A DNA stretch of 64,000 nt from Plotosus lineatus (taxonomy: Eukaryota; Chordata; Actinopteri; Siluriformes; Plotosidae), in contig CM045729.1 in NCBI GenBank assembly GCA_024760905.1, positions 51,512,080-51,576,079 of the forward strand, written 5' to 3'. The notes below the pieces were generated by a model that was not told the DNA's origin, ran no database searches, and saw only the letters and a program-made list of their open reading frames with translations. Numbering within the stretch: position 1 is the stretch's first letter; each line of letters starts with the position of its first letter. Of this stretch, positions 7,844 to 20,780 are shown piece by piece. The position numbers and the translations under genes were made by a program.

Positions 7844-10840
7844 GTAATGTTTTCATCTGCTAATATTTCCACCTATGATATTTGGTGAACTAGGCTTATT
7901 TATGATGTTACACAGCTGAGGAGAAGCATTGCTTGAACCTACCAATATGACTACATTCTCAAGTTTACTGGGTAAATTTATGAGAATTGATGTAAACAGT
8001 TTCAAGGGTGCTCGGACCTTTTGCTAAGCACACATAACCCATACATATATGGGTGACAAAAGAAGGGCACTGACTCTAAAGGAGGTTGCTATGGGTAGGC
8101 TTTGTGCTAAACAGACACTGAGAACAGAGCATTTTGTTTCAGCTCTTCTTATGGAAAAAATTGGTGTTGCTGTTGACAGCTTGCTTTTACTCTACCTCCT
8201 ACTAGTGTTGAGCTCTCACGATGAAGCATGCAGTCACGAGAGACTGTTTGCACTGGTGAAGAGGGGGCTAACATTTAGGAAACACCAAATAATGAAATGT
8301 TGTTGTTTTTTTTCTTCTGTGTAGAGTTTTCATGTTGTCAATGTGCCTTCTTGAGTTTCCTCAATGCGCCTTACATATCCAAAGACATGTGGATTAGATA
8401 CACTGGCTATTCTATATTGCCCATCGGTGTGAATGTGAGTCTGACTGGATGTTCTGCGTTACCTTTGCCATAAACTATCGACCAGCTCCCTGCCTCTACC
8501 CATCTAATATGTCAGCTGGGATTGGTCCCAGCTCACCTGTGACACTGATGAATAAGCAATGTAAATAATGGTTAGACAGCTGAAAGAAGGGAAGCTTTTA
8601 ATAAATACTCATCGTATTATTCCTTACAGTACGTGTCCCCACCTCAACTTCCAGGATGCAGTGAGAACTAACACAGGCTGAATGTAGCTCTGTTTTAAAT
8701 CCAGTTCCACCCCAAACTACTTTCCAAAGCTTCTCTCGAAAAACTGGATTGGGAATGTTGAATTAAATAGTTCCAATGCTGATGGACCAAATGTCTGCAC
8801 TAACAGCAGTGCTTTTGTTGGCAACTTTGCAGAAAATGACACGCACAGCGAGATACTGCAAACATCGAATGTTTTCTTTGCCTAGCACATTTTCCACTGG
8901 CAGGGATTACCACCCTTATACAGAGTGTTTCATATTAAATAGAGCATATAATAATTATTGTGCTTAATACAGCCAGACTATTCTGAAATTTTTCTTGACT
9001 AATTACAGAGCTGAGATCAGAGGGGTTTTCATATTTCACAGAGATGAGAACAGTGAATTCTTTGGGCTTCTTTTGCTTCAGCATATATTTTAACAGGGTG
9101 GCCTGAACAGTCCTTTTGCTGACTGAAAAGGAGTACAGTAATGCCAGAGCAGAGAAAGTGGAGAGCTTCAGTTGCTATATCAAGGTGATGCAAACGCTGC
9201 AACACAGATGGAAGAAGTGTGTCGACTGCAGGGGATATTATGGTAAAAATGATCCACATTGGTCAAATTCATCCACTGTATTATGGCCAACCTGTGAACT
9301 TTTCACACTGCCCTTGTAGTCATATTTACATATGTAACATATGCAGGCAAGTAAGTCAAGGTATTAATTAAAAAAAGGCCAAACAACTTTATTATTTAGT
9401 TAATTAAAGAGGGATGTCGAAGAATCTTTCACCCTCACAGTTGTTTTCAGATGGACTTGTTCATGATAGTTCATGATAATAATAATAATAAGAAGAAGAA
9501 GAAGAAGAAGAAGAAAAAGAAGAAGAAGAATTTATCACATTGGACAGTGTCAAGATTATTTAAGTTATTTGTTGACAAACTGGAGATCTGCTCCTCAAAG
9601 ACTATGCCTTTTCTGGACACTGCTTTTGTACCAAATCATAAAATACGTATATTCACCTATTACCTTTTCCGATTCACAATATTATTATAATTGACCCCAA
9701 AGTGTCCTTGTCAACTTTTTTGGAATGAATTGAAAACTCGAAATTCAAGAATGTGTATTAGAAAATTAAAATAAAGTCCACCAAACACAATACAGTACAG
9801 TATAAAATATCTTCGCTTCAAACTGTTTGCAATGAAATATAAGTCAAAGTTAACTTTTTCATGTACATTTTCCAAAAACGTTTTTTTCTGACTTTGGGCT
9901 ACACAAGAGTTTGGAGGAATTTGTTTACATTCCTGAAAAGTTCTAAATTGGCCTAGATGTAGCACGATTTCTTATGATGGCGCAGTATTTGGAGTTTTAA
10001 TGTGAGATTGAAGGATTGAAATATTTTAATTTTAATCCAGGGACAATGTTTTAAAAGGGAAACTATACTCTCAGGGTAGGAGAGTTTATGCTAGACAGAG
10101 AGGGATGAGGACTGACGTGAAGCAGTAAACATATTTGGAATTGACAGACCTAAAATCACAATAGAAAACATTGTATTTTTCTTTCAAGCAATAGTAATGT
10201 GAAACTGATTATATTCTTGTTTTAGTGAGAAAAGGACAAACTGTATCTCGCAAGAGACCCAAAACTCATTACCCTCACCAGCTGAAACGGAAAGTAGTCC
10301 TGTTGGCACTTAATGTAGGTTCTATTTACCTCTTCTGCGATATTGTCATATGTTGATTGCTTGAGGCAATGTTGTGACAGTCACATATATCACTTACTAA
10401 GGTAGCACAAGCTCAGATTGCTGATAGCATTTGCTTTGGTCATACCAAATGACATCTTCCTAAAAGGAACAATATGTTTTCTTCGTATATGATGCACCAG
10501 TAGCCCACTATGGGTATGTCATCACCTTGATCTGTAGGGGAGAATACCCCAGCCTACTGTGAAATTCCTCTGAGGAGCATCACTTCACGCAAGGCAACAC
10601 TTACAGTTGTTCTTCTCCAGGAAGCTTGCTCTGTCACTACCTGGATATTACCGCACACCCTCCTCAGGCTCTCAGCACTAACCCATTATTCTATTTTCTT
10701 TTTGAGTGTTATTTTTAATGTATATTCATATTGTCTGTTTTTATGAAATTATGGACCTCAGGAAGACTATTGACCACTTTGTGGAAGCTATTGGGGATTA
10801 AATGAACAATAAACAGTAAATACTGACCCTAATAGTTACT
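7844..10840. other. Start of PDE11A intron 2, largely unannotated
   Basis: No exon is seen. A very decayed SINE-like stretch lies around 8380-8575 on the plus strand (CCAAAGACATGTGG, then CAGCTGGGATTGGTCCCAGC). An AAT/AAG microsatellite spans 9473-9531. Short open frames here have no recognisable motifs. Confidence 0.5.
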
Positions 10841-11270
10841 AGTTAGGATATTAGTGACATATCTGAATGGTTCTTTGAACTCCAGATAACCACCAGAGTT
10901 ACTGGCCATTCAGGGCCAGTGCAGATCCAAAGGGAAGTCTATGAGACTTAAGTTATGACCCAAAGGTCTTTGTTGGAGTGCCATATCCGATCAGTTGGCT
11001 TGCATTTAGATAACTTATACATGATGTCTGTCTACACATTTCTGGTGACTTGGACAGTGCAGTCAAGGTGATGATGAGCTTGTTCCCATCTGTTCTCACA
11101 CTGCTGGTACCAGTTGTACACAACTGGTGAGTCTGCAGAGGTGATGTTACATGGAAACAGTTGTGGCTGGTAGCCTTGGGCCAAGTGTAAGCTTGATTGT
11201 TGAATGCCTGAGGGTTTTTGTGCCAACTCTACCCATAGGAGTTTCTTTGTAAAATAGTCCTGGTTTGTGT

Positions 11271-11375
11271 ATTGGCCCTGCAATGACCTGGATAGCTGTT
11301 CAGGGTGTACCCCCCCCCCCCATGTTGGCTGAGATGCAAACCTAATTAGGACTAAGTGGCTTAGAAAGTGAATGT
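11271..11375 (+). mobile_element. SINE 3'-tail fragment
   Basis: A partial L2-like SINE tail: GGCCCTGCAATGACCTGG, TCAGGGTGTACCCCCC, CTAATTAGGACTAAGTGG. It is inserted within the Gypsy integrase remnant. Confidence 0.6.
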
Positions 11376-12430
11376 ATTCCTGGTTTGTTTTACAGGAGTT
11401 ATGCAAAATGCAGCTGATCTCCTGGATTGCCCCATCACTTGACCATTCACTTACGTAGTAGCCTTATATGAGACTCTGGGATTCCCAGTCTTTCCATGAA
11501 TGATCTTAAAACTTTAGATGCAAATTGCATTCCATTCACTCATTATGTACCTAAACATATGATTGAATACTAGTTTGGCTGTTTTGAGGGTTGTTGTTTG
11601 GAGAGATATCAGGTGTGGTGGCTTGGAAAATCAAATAGCGGTTACGGTGATGCATGTTTGTCTATGATGGGGGAAATCCACAAAAGAGTTAGTGACTTTG
11701 TGTGACTATGGTCTTTGAGGTGTTGGCAGCAGAAGCCTTCCAGTTGGCAGACTGCAAGGGTCTTTGGCTTTGGCACAGACAAAAGGAGGAGACAAATCTG
11801 GGAAATATCCTGATGCTTACAAGGCTACTGGTATTCTCCATTCACTATTTCATATGGTTTGGTGATAAGGTGTCCTGTATAAAGGAAGGTATAAGCCTAC
11901 ATGATTAAGGTCGGAAGAGGGCCTGAACTTTGTTCATATTTGGACCACTGTGAATTCTCTTTGGAAAGATCTCCTTGTCAATGTCCCAGTTGAGCACTCC
12001 TACAAGGGTAATTTGAGCATGATGGACCCTTCCAATTGTTTAGAAGGTAGAGCTATGAGCATATGGGAAAAGAAGTCTACTTTAGTGTTAATGGACCCTG
12101 GGTGATAAGGGTGAAATCAAAGTGGGTAAAGAACAGACCCAAGCGTATTTGACAAGAGTTCAGTTTTTTGGCTGATTTGATGTGCTGTGGGTTCTAGTGA
12201 TTTATCTAAATGCTAAATTTCTGAAGGGTCCCCCAATCAGTTATGCAATTCTTCCAGTGGTAATGCTACTGCCAGGAGCTCTCTGTCACTAATGTCATAG
12301 CTCCTCTTGCTGAGGAATAGCTTGCTTGAAAAGAATCCTAAAGAGCTTAGGATTTTTTACAAACCGCTGTGAGAAAATTGCCCCAACATCCATTTCTGAA
12401 CCACCTACATACACTGTGAATGGTTTAGGG

Positions 12431-12431
12431 T

Positions 12432-12477
<46 letters not shown>
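12431..12477. repeat. (TG)n microsatellite
   Basis: A nearly pure TG run lying within the decayed Gypsy remnant. Confidence 0.95.
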
Positions 12478-12479
<2 letters not shown>

Positions 12480-12740
12480 ATGTAGGTTCTGTGGTAAAAA
12501 CGTTTTGAGTTAAATGTGAATCTACCACTGGAATAGAATAGATATGCCCTCAATGTTTGACCTGAAAAGATACAACAAAGTTAGGGTGAAAAGGGAATCT
12601 GGCTGGACTCACCATGGCGTAAGGTGTGAAGGGTGTGTTTTTAACAGTGGACCGTGGAACTTCGATAGAGGTTCCTAAGTAACACTGCTCATCCTGGTGC
12701 TGAGGACACTTGGGTGCCCACCTATCAATTTTTCATAATT

Positions 12741-13469
12741 TGACTGAATCTGAGCAGAAAGTATAGCTCTAGACAGTTTAGAATTCATGCTGCTTCATCT
12801 CCTAGCAGATATATAATTAGTAAACACCAGTAACCCATTTCTACTGCCAGCCATACACGCCCATGTCCACCATGTTTGGCACATGATGTTACATGCTTTA
12901 AATCAAAAGCCTAATCTAACGTTTTTGTTCTTGAATGTTACTATAGATTTGGATCTTGATTGTAGATTTTCGCGATCATGAGCTTACCTCCTTGTGAGAG
13001 TTCTTGACTAGATATTCTGAATGGGTCCTTATTCTTCAAGAAATTTTTTTCCAGGCTTTTAGGAGTTTCTGAGCTCAATTTTAGTCCTTTTCATTCCTTA
13101 ATTTGTCATGAAATAATGAAGAAACAACCACAATTGGCCATGAAACAGTTAACATCAATCAACTTATCACTTTTGAGCCTCTGAAAGTGGTAGAACTCTC
13201 CATACAAATGGCTGTAATACCTAAAAGGTTTATGCAATATTTTTATTGAATTTCCTAAATTACAGCTTAAAGTCTACACTTTAATAACATTTTGTCGACT
13301 TCATTTCAAATTCATTGTAGTGGTGCTCGAAAAAATTAACAAAAATTATGACACTGTTGCAATACTTTATAGGCTTATTGTACATAATAAATTGTTCTTG
13401 CAGCTTACTGCTAGCTAGGCTAGACACAGAGCTATATAGACCTGGAGGCATTAAGAATAAAGTGCACTT

Positions 13470-13503
<34 letters not shown>

Positions 13504-13984
13504 GGGGGGGGGGTAAGAGAAAAGTGAGTGTGAAAGGGAAGGTGCTGGGCTTTGTAGAAGTGAAAAGCCCAGGGCACCGCCCTCTCTGATGGATGTAGGA
13601 GAAAGGCCCCTTGGCTAGTCCGGCTACAGGCTGCTGGCAGGCTATGAAGAGGATTGGTCATGCACCCACAGCTCTTGCCAGAATTGCTGAAATGGTGGCC
13701 TGATGAGGCTGAATACAGTCAGTTTTGTTGCTGAAAGTGCTTCCTGGGTGGGGAAGAGAATAAGAAGTCATCATATATGCTCTGTTAAAGCTAAAATGAA
13801 TGACTGAACTGCAGCTTGACCTAACTCATCAGTACATATTTAATATACTGCACCAATTGCCACCAGTTCTCCAGAACATTGCTGCTGACCAGAAATTGTT
13901 CGTTCAGCACCTATAGAGAGGTAGAGTGAAAGGGGCAATTATTCCACCCATCACAGTAATGCACCCATAACGCTCAGTCAGTCT
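12741..13984. other. Intron 2 sequence, no gene recognised
   Basis: AT-rich sequence. A short segment at 12835-12900 (CAGCCATACACGCCCATGTC) looks like a dispersed fish repeat. A poly-A/poly-G run lies at 13474-13513. No other feature was supported. Confidence 0.45.
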
Positions 13985-14262
13985 GTCATTTGACAAATTG
14001 ATTAATTCTATAAGGGTCATGAGAAGGCTGGTGCCAAAAATAGGCATAATTGGGTGAAGGCATGATATGCCATGAATAGGCTGTATCAATAATTTTGCAG
14101 AGCATATATCATTGGACTGTGGGAGGAAACAGGAAAACAGAATAAATTTACAGGATCATAAAGAGAACATGTAATCTCGACACAGAAATGCCATGCCCAG
14201 GAACTGAACCTAGGACATTCTTGTTGTGAGGCAGATGTGTTGAACCACCACGACACCATGTC
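13985..14262 (-). mobile_element. V-SINE, degraded
   Basis: Minus strand: CACAACAAGAATGTCCTAGG in the tRNA-like head, TTTCTGTGTCGAG and TTTCCTCCCACAGTCCAATG in the centre, then an eroded tail. Confidence 0.6.
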
Positions 14263-14480
14263 ACAATAAAACAGCATATTGCAAATCTGCAAAAGTCTCT
14301 AAAGTTTAGAGTGTTTGGTTTGATTATGACGTTAGGTTTAAAGTAAATGAACTGAGTATGGTAATCTGAACTGAAATAAATGGAAATGAATCTAGAGGTT
14401 TATTCTGAAGTTTCTTTGATGATGTTTTACATTTACAGTAGTTGCTGTTACCTAGAGCAACTTACAATTATCATTTTTAT

Positions 14481-17400
14481 ATCTTCTTCTTTTCCTTTTG
14501 GCTTTTCCCTTCAGGGGTCGCCACAGCGAATCATCTGCCTCCGTCTAACCCTTTCCTTTGCATCTTCTTCTCTTATACCAGCGACCTTCATGTCCTCCTT
14601 CACCACATCCATGAATCGTCTCTTTGGTCTTCCTCTAGGCCTTCTGCCTGGTAGTTCCAACCTCAGCATCCTACTACCAATATACTCACTATCCCTCCTC
14701 TGGACATGTCCAAACCATCTCAATCTAGCCTCTCTGACTTTGTCTCCAAAACGTCTTACATGTGCTGTCCCTCTGATGTGCTCATTCCTGATCCTATCCA
14801 TCCTCGTTACTCCCAAAGAGAACCTCAACATTTTCATCTCTGCTACCTCCAGCTCTGCCTCTCCTGTCTTTTCCCCAGGGCCACTGTTTCAAAACCATAC
14901 AACATTGATGGCCTCAACACCGTCTTGTACACTTTTCCTTTCATTCTTGCTGATATCCTCCTATCACACATCACTCCAGACACTTTTCTCCAACCATTCC
15001 AACTTGCCTGCACACGCTTCTTCACCTCTTTTCCATACTCTCCACTGCTCTGGATTGTTGACCCTAAGTACTTAAAATCCTACACCTTCCTGATCTCTGC
15101 TCCCTGTAACCTCACCGTTCCTCTTGGGTCCTTGTCATTCACACACATGTATTCTGTTTTACTGAGGCTAACCTTCATTCCCCTCCTTTCCAGGGCATAC
15201 CTCCACCTCTCTAGATTTTCCTGCACTTCTTCTCTGCTCTCACTACAGATCACAATGTCATCTGCAAACATCATAGTCCATGGAGATTCTTGTCTAACCT
15301 CGTCTGTCAGCCTGTCCATCACCATAGCAAACAAGAAGGGGCTCAGAGCTGACCCTTGATGCAGTCCTACTTTTACCTTGAACTCTTCTGTCACACCGAC
15401 AGCACACCTCATCACTGTCTTACATCTCTTATACATGTCCTGCACCACTCTAACATACTTCTCTGACACTCCAGATTTCCTCAAACAATACCACAGTTCC
15501 TCTCTCGGCACCCTGTCATATGCTTTCTTCAGATCCACAAAGGCACAATGCAGCTCCTTCTGACCTTCTCTGTACTTCTCTATTAACATTCTCAGGGCAA
15601 ACACTGCATCTGTGTTGCTCTTTCTTGGCATGAAACCAAACTGTTGTTCACAAATGCTGACCTCTGCCCTTAGTCTTGCTTCCACTATTCCTTCCCATAA
15701 TTTCATCGTATGGTTCATCAACTTTATCCCTCTGTAGTTGCCACAACTCTGCACGTCTCCCTTGTTCTTAAAAATGGGCACCATCACACTTCTCCTCCAT
15801 TCCTCTGGCATCCTCTCACTCTTTAAGACCTTGTTGACTGTTCTTGTCAGGAAATCTTCTGCGACCTCTCCTAGACACTTCCATACCTCCACCGGTATGT
15901 CATCAGGGCCAACTGCCTTTCCATTCTTCATCCTCTTGAATGCCCTCCTCACTTCACCCTTACTAATCTTTGCTACTTCCTGGTCCTCAACAGTTACCCC
16001 TTCTACTCTTTTTTCTCTCTCATTTTCCTCATTCATCAGCTCTTTTAAGTATTCTTTCCATCTTCCCAGCACACTTATGTCATCAGTCAATACATTTCCC
16101 TCTCTGTCCTTGCTCACTTTAACTTGCTGCACGTCCTTCCCATATCTATTTCTCTGCTGTGCCAACCTGTATAAATTATTTTCTCCCTCTTTACTTTCCA
16201 ACCGAGCATACAAGTCATCATACGCCCTCTGTTTGGCCTTTGACACCACTACCTTCGCCTTACGCTATGTCTCCCTGTACTCCTGTTTACTCTCTTTGGT
16301 CCTCTCAATGTCCCACTTCTTCTTAGCTAACCTCTACCTTTGTACACACTCCTGCACTTCCTCATTCCAACACCAAGTCTCCTTATCTCCTCTCCTTCCA
16401 GATGACACACCAAGTACTCTCCTACCTGTCTCCCTGATCACATTAGCTGTAGTTGTCCAGTCATCTGGAAGCACTTCCTGACCACCCAAAGCCTGTTTTA
16501 ACTCCTCCTTGAAGACAACCTGATACTTCCTTTTTCAGCTTCCACCACTTTGTCTTCCGCTCTGCCTTTGCCTTTTTCACCTTCCTCTCCATCAGCATCA
16601 TCCTGCACACCACCATCCTATGCTGTTTGGCAACACTCTCACCCACTACTACTTTGCAGTCACTGACTTCCTTCAAATTACATCGCCTGCACAAGATGTA
16701 GTCTACTTGTGTGCTCCAACCTCCACTTTTATAAGTCACCCTATGCTGCTGTCTCTTCTGGAAGAAAGTATTTACCACAGCCATTTCCATCCTTTTTGTA
16801 AAATCTACCAACATCTGTCCTTCTGCATTCCTGTCCTGGATACCAAACCTGCCCATCACTTCCTCATCCCCTCTGTTGCCTGCACCAACATGACCATTGA
16901 AGTCTGCACCAATGACCACTCTTTCACCTCTGGGGGTACTCTGCATCACTGCATCTAACTCACTCCAGGATGTCTCCTTCTGTTCTAGCTCACATCCTGA
17001 CTGTGGGGCATAAGCATTCACAACATTGAACATCACGCCTTCAATTTCTAACTTGAGACTCATCACTCTGTCTGACACGCTATTCACTTCAAGAACATTC
17101 CTGACACACTCCTCCTTCAAGATGACTCCTACTCCATTACTCTTCCCATCCACACCATGAAAAAACAGCTTCAATCCCACTCCTAAGCTTCTCGCCTTGT
17201 TACCTTTCCACCTGGTCTCCTGAACACACAGTATGGCCACCTTCCTCCTCTGCATCATGTCAGCCAGCTCTCTACCTTTTCCTGCCATAGTTCCACCATT
17301 CAAAGTCCCTACTTTCAGTCCTAGACTCATGCCTTTCCTCTTCTCTCTCTGCCTACGGATATGCCTCCCGCCTCTCCTTCGTCGACATCTTGGACCAACA

Positions 17401-17585
17401 GTAGTCCAATTTCCACCAACACCCTGTTGGTTAACAGCAGTGATGGCGGTCGTTGTTAACCCGGGCCTCAACCGATCCGGTATGAAATTTGTTTTTAGGG
17501 TATGCATTTTGTATTCTGGCAAAAGTTTTACGCCGGATGCCCTTCCTGTTGCAACCCTCTGCATTTATGTGGGCTTGGGACCGGC
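14481..17585 (-). mobile_element. RTE-like LINE, copy 1 (near full length)
   Basis: A 3.1-kb non-LTR retrotransposon, antisense to PDE11A. Its 5' end (GCCGGTCCCAAGCCC) is shared with the copy at 33996-37069, which fixes the boundary. It has one long pol region, a very short 3' UTR (GTGGCGACCCCTGAAGGG, then GAAAAG) and an AAG tail, features typical of RTE-type elements. The clade is judged from layout and sequence style, not alignment. Confidence 0.85.
14511..17564 (-). pseudogene. Broken endonuclease/reverse transcriptase of RTE-like LINE copy 1
   Basis: The N-terminal part (17564-16461) is an apurinic-type endonuclease with CVQETRWKG, GADFNGHVGAG and VDYILCRR. Next comes the reverse transcriptase (16249-15080) with [45 protein letters not shown] and the catalytic [12 protein letters not shown]. 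The C-terminal part (15025-14511) has RWFGHVQRRDSEYIGSRML. The frame is broken by stops near 16270 and 16335 and by shifts near 16520, 15070 and 14840, so it is not functional. Confidence 0.85.
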
Positions 17586-17782
17586 GAACAGTGGTGACAG
17601 TGGGGATTGGACCACTGACCTTTGGATTAATTACCCATCGCATTAACCACTCAGCCACCATTACCCTATAAAAAAATGTTTGAGTGCATCAATTATTTGA
17701 TAATTGCATCAATAATCATATAGGTCAGAATAGAACGCTCACAGCTTGTTAGGGAAATATATCTTTTTAGCTCTCATTTATT

Positions 17783-18036
17783 CATGTATTCATTTTCTTG
17801 AACTGCTTAATCCCAAATAGGGTCGTGGGGAGGCTGGCACCCAGCTCAGCTGACTCTGGACGAGGGCAGAGTACACCCTGGACAGCTCGCCAGGCCATCG
17901 CAGGGCAGAAACACGTTGACGGCAGTGCAGCCTACTCTTGTCGAGAGTCAGCAATGGTTCTTTTACATGAACCTCACACCGTAGACAGTGAGAGACATGA
18001 CCAGCGTTTGATAACCCAATTAGCTGCACTTGGGGG
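17783..18036 (-). mobile_element. tRNA-derived SINE lacking its head
   Basis: Minus strand: body and L2-like tail of the common SINE (CACTGTCTACGGTGTGA, GAGCTGTCCAGGGTGTACTC, GATTAAGCAGTTCAAGAAAA). The tRNA-related part is missing, consistent with 5' truncation. Confidence 0.75.
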
Positions 18037-18317
18037 AAGTTATGTCACTTAATATTCAATTTCACTTTCAGTTATTAGGGATTTTATTTTCATTAAATTT
18101 TTAACTTCGAGATTTGGTTGGGTAAGAATATGAGACAAGTGGCCTTGACATCAACACATAATTAAATCTGGAAATGAAAATTAATGAAATACCAACATTT
18201 TTTGAAAAGTAAAAAGAATTCAAGGTCAAGTTCATAAATTCGATTTAAGCCTGCTGGCAGGTTTTTCTGTTGCATTATTTTTCTTGCTCATATATAGAGA
18301 ATCCATGACAAGACATT

Positions 18318-18582
18318 CATTCACTCATGCAATCATTTCACAAACTGCTTAATCCTATTGGGGTCACAAAGAGGCTCGTGCCTATCTTAGCCAACTCTGA
18401 GCAAAGGGGGTTGTACCCTGAACAGCTCGCCAGACCACTGTAGGTCCAACACCATCACAACCGTTTACATTCACACATAACTCTATGGACAATTTGGAAT
18501 AGCCAATTAGCCGACTGTGCATGTGTTTGGACTGTTGGAGGAAACCGGAGTGCCCTGAGCTAACCACTACCCCAATGCACCA
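18318..18582 (-). mobile_element. V-SINE with internal deletion
   Basis: Minus strand: a short head remnant (TGGGGTAGTGGTTAGC), CCGGTTTCCTCCAACAGTCC, and the L2-like tail. The segment between the head and the CACAGTCC-type core is deleted. Confidence 0.6.
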
Positions 18583-19885
18583 CCTATGATAAGACAGCCT
18601 TTTGGAAATCATATAAAAGCAATTCATAAACTCAAGTATGGGTTAGTTATACGAAATATGAAAATTTCATACAAAAATATGCAACTTCGGAGATTTTCAA
18701 ACAACTTCAAAGGTCAGGGCTTCAGATATATTAACATATATAGTATATAGATTTGATATTTGTGAAACATCAATCAGTTCATGATGCTTATAATTATCTA
18801 AAAGAGAATGACTAATTGCTTTCCATATGTGTTTTTTTAATGATAGACCTGCATGGCAGTCCAGCTGCTATCCTTTCATTAAAATGAAGGAAAAAAGTCT
18901 TTCATTAACTCTGACCCACACAGAAGCAAGTCTCTGTAAACACAGGAGGAATATTTATACTGTGGAGAGATTTATCATCTTTTAATTTAACTGGTGTTGA
19001 ATCCCCTAAGACTGCTGTATTTAGATGAGCACAAGAATATGTTTATACACATATTACTCTAACAGGAATGTGGGGGGGGGGGGGGGGATCTCTGTGTTCC
19101 AGGGAGCAAATATATCACACAAAGGCCCTGTGTTTTATTGTCAGTGGGAAATGCGTCTGACTGGCATTCAGAGCAAAGATAAAACCTAATCTGGTTTTAT
19201 ATTAAATAATTAGTGAGGATTTCTTTATTGAGAATGTTTTATACTGTCTGGATTTAAACTATGTTTAGAAAAGGTAGGTAAATAAATAGACAGACAGACA
19301 GACAGACAGATACATAGATTGATATATAAAATCTTCAGGAAAGAAGAGATGAGGTAACATATACATCACAGAATTTCCATCACAAAGAAGTTGAATCAGA
19401 GCACTGGTCGGCCACAGCAGAGGTGCCAAACTCATTTTCACTAAGTCTCATCGTTAAATTTAAAGGTGATCGAGAGTCGAAGAGTCTTTTATTAAAAAAG
19501 GGCTTAACAGTGACAAACGAGCATGCGAGCTTTTTGAGTCAGAAATGACTGGTTGTATACTTGAACAAAGCTGCTACCACCTAGTGGAAGGATGATGAAT
19601 TAGGTTTCGTGGTAATGTTAGATGCAAAGAATGTTTGATAGTCATATTCTTTGAAAGCTCTAGTGGGCTGCATAAAATGAGTCAGTGGGACAGATTTGAC
19701 CCACGGGCTGAAGTTTGACACCTGAGGTTATGGCTCAATTATCCAACCATATCTGTTTGTCACAAAGAAGAGGATATATGTGGATTTTCTCTTCGAGTAT
19801 GGCTTCTGGTCTGTCCTTTTTCTGTCAGATTAACTGGAGGTCTATAAAGTGGCACAAGATTTATCAGTTGAATAAATGAGGAGCA
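18583..19885. other. Intron 2 sequence, no gene recognised
   Basis: AT-rich sequence with a poly-G run (19072-19088) and a short GACA repeat (19292-19310). No exon or assignable repeat was found. Confidence 0.5.
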
Positions 19886-20222
19886 GGGGCAGTGGTGGTC
19901 TAGTGGTAAGGGCGCTGGATCGATGATCCAAAGGTTGGGGGTTCGAATCCCACTCTCCACAAGGTTGTCACTGTCCTCCCCAGTGCAGCTAACTGGGTTA
20001 TCAAAGTCCGGCCATGTCTCTCACTGTCTATGGTGTGAGGCATGTAAAAGAACCATTGCTGACTTTCGTAAAGAGTAGCTGCAAAGCCGTCGGCGTGTTT
20101 CCACCCTGCGATGGCCTGGTGAGCTGTCCAGGGTGTACTCTGCCCTCGCCCAAAGTTGGCTGGGATGGGCGCCAGCCTCCCCGCGACCCAAATTAGAATT
20201 AAGCAGTTACAGAAAATGAACT
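19886..20222 (+). mobile_element. tRNA-derived SINE, full length
   Basis: One of the best preserved copies. Box A-like TGGTCTAGTGG and a box B that exactly matches GGTTCGAATCC. The body is CTCTCACTGTCTATGGTGTG and the tail GAGCTGTCCAGGGTGTACTC to GTTACAGAAAATGAA. It is paired tail to tail with an inverted copy starting at 20273. Confidence 0.88.
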
Positions 20223-20272
20223 AAATGAGGAGCCCCTTCTCAAAGAAGAGGAAGCGGAAGCTGAATTATTCT

Positions 20273-20606
20273 CTTTCATTCGTTCTAAACCACTTAATCT
20301 TAAGTAGAGTCACGGGAAAACTGGCACCCATCTCAGCCGACTACGGACGAGTGCAGAGTATACCCCGGACAGCTCGCCAGGCCATCGCAGGGCAGAAACA
20401 CATGGACAGCTATGCAGCCTAAGTTTTAAGAAAGTCAGCAATGGCTCTTTTACGTGCCTCTCACCATCGACAGTGAGAGGAATGGCTGGCCTTTGATAAC
20501 CCAATTAGCTGGACTGGAGGGACAGTGACAACCCGTTGAGATTGGGGCTTGAACCGTCAACCTTGGGGTCAGTGATCCAGCATCTTACTACCAGGCCATC
20601 AATGTC
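20273..20606 (-). mobile_element. tRNA-derived SINE, inverted partner
   Basis: Minus-strand copy of the same SINE, about 50 bases from the plus-strand copy at 19886-20222. The two tails face each other. Confidence 0.82.
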
Positions 20607-20780
20607 CCCCAAGCTGAATATCTGACTGTAATTTTCAAGTTAAAGAACATGACTATAGTACTGTAGTTGGTTTGTCTCTGTCTTGGAAATATTGAAAACA
20701 ATATATTCTGGCAAGTCCTGCTTTTTGGCTTGCACTGTGAGTGGACAGCTCTAATTATTAAATGGTATACTACTACTTGG

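Larger units (their letters stand above)
10840..12740 (-). mobile_element. Ty3/Gypsy retrotransposon remnant (RNase H and integrase)
   Basis: Minus-strand translations, across frameshifts and stops, give RNase H-like pieces around 12440-12130 (DVGAIFSQR, then SYDISDRELLAVALPLEE and LDFTL) and integrase-like pieces: NGQV near 11450 and AQGYQPQLFP near 11150-11200, followed by a C-terminal stretch ending about 11040. The order RNase H then integrase along the minus strand is that of Ty3/Gypsy pol. No LTRs are identified. A TG microsatellite (12431-12477) and a SINE tail (11271-11375) interrupt it. Confidence 0.7.
14428..17668 (-). mobile_element. tRNA-derived SINE split by an RTE-like LINE
   Basis: On the minus strand a SINE head lies at 17668-17590 (box A-like TGGCTGAGTGG, box B-like GGTCCAATCC). 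The matching SINE tail lies at 14478-14428 (ATAATTGTAAGTTGCTCTAG, then ACTGTAAATGTAAAAC). Both are in the same orientation as the copy at 50553-50979. The RTE-like LINE fills the interval between them. Confidence 0.65.

Noticed and set aside
8049..8324. A 91-codon frame in intron 2 starting MGDKRRALTL
   Set aside because: Hydrophobic middle but no homology recognised, no splice context and a cysteine/phenylalanine-rich end typical of random AT-rich frames.
14380..17646. Long plus-strand frames across the RTE-like LINE copies (also 34114-37073)
   Set aside because: They are antisense shadows of the minus-strand endonuclease/reverse transcriptase, rich in Leu, Ser and Pro and without domain motifs.
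19905..19975. A functional tRNA gene at the head of the full-length SINE
   Set aside because: Box A and box B are good, but the sequence does not close an acceptor stem and is repeated as part of the SINE throughout the window.
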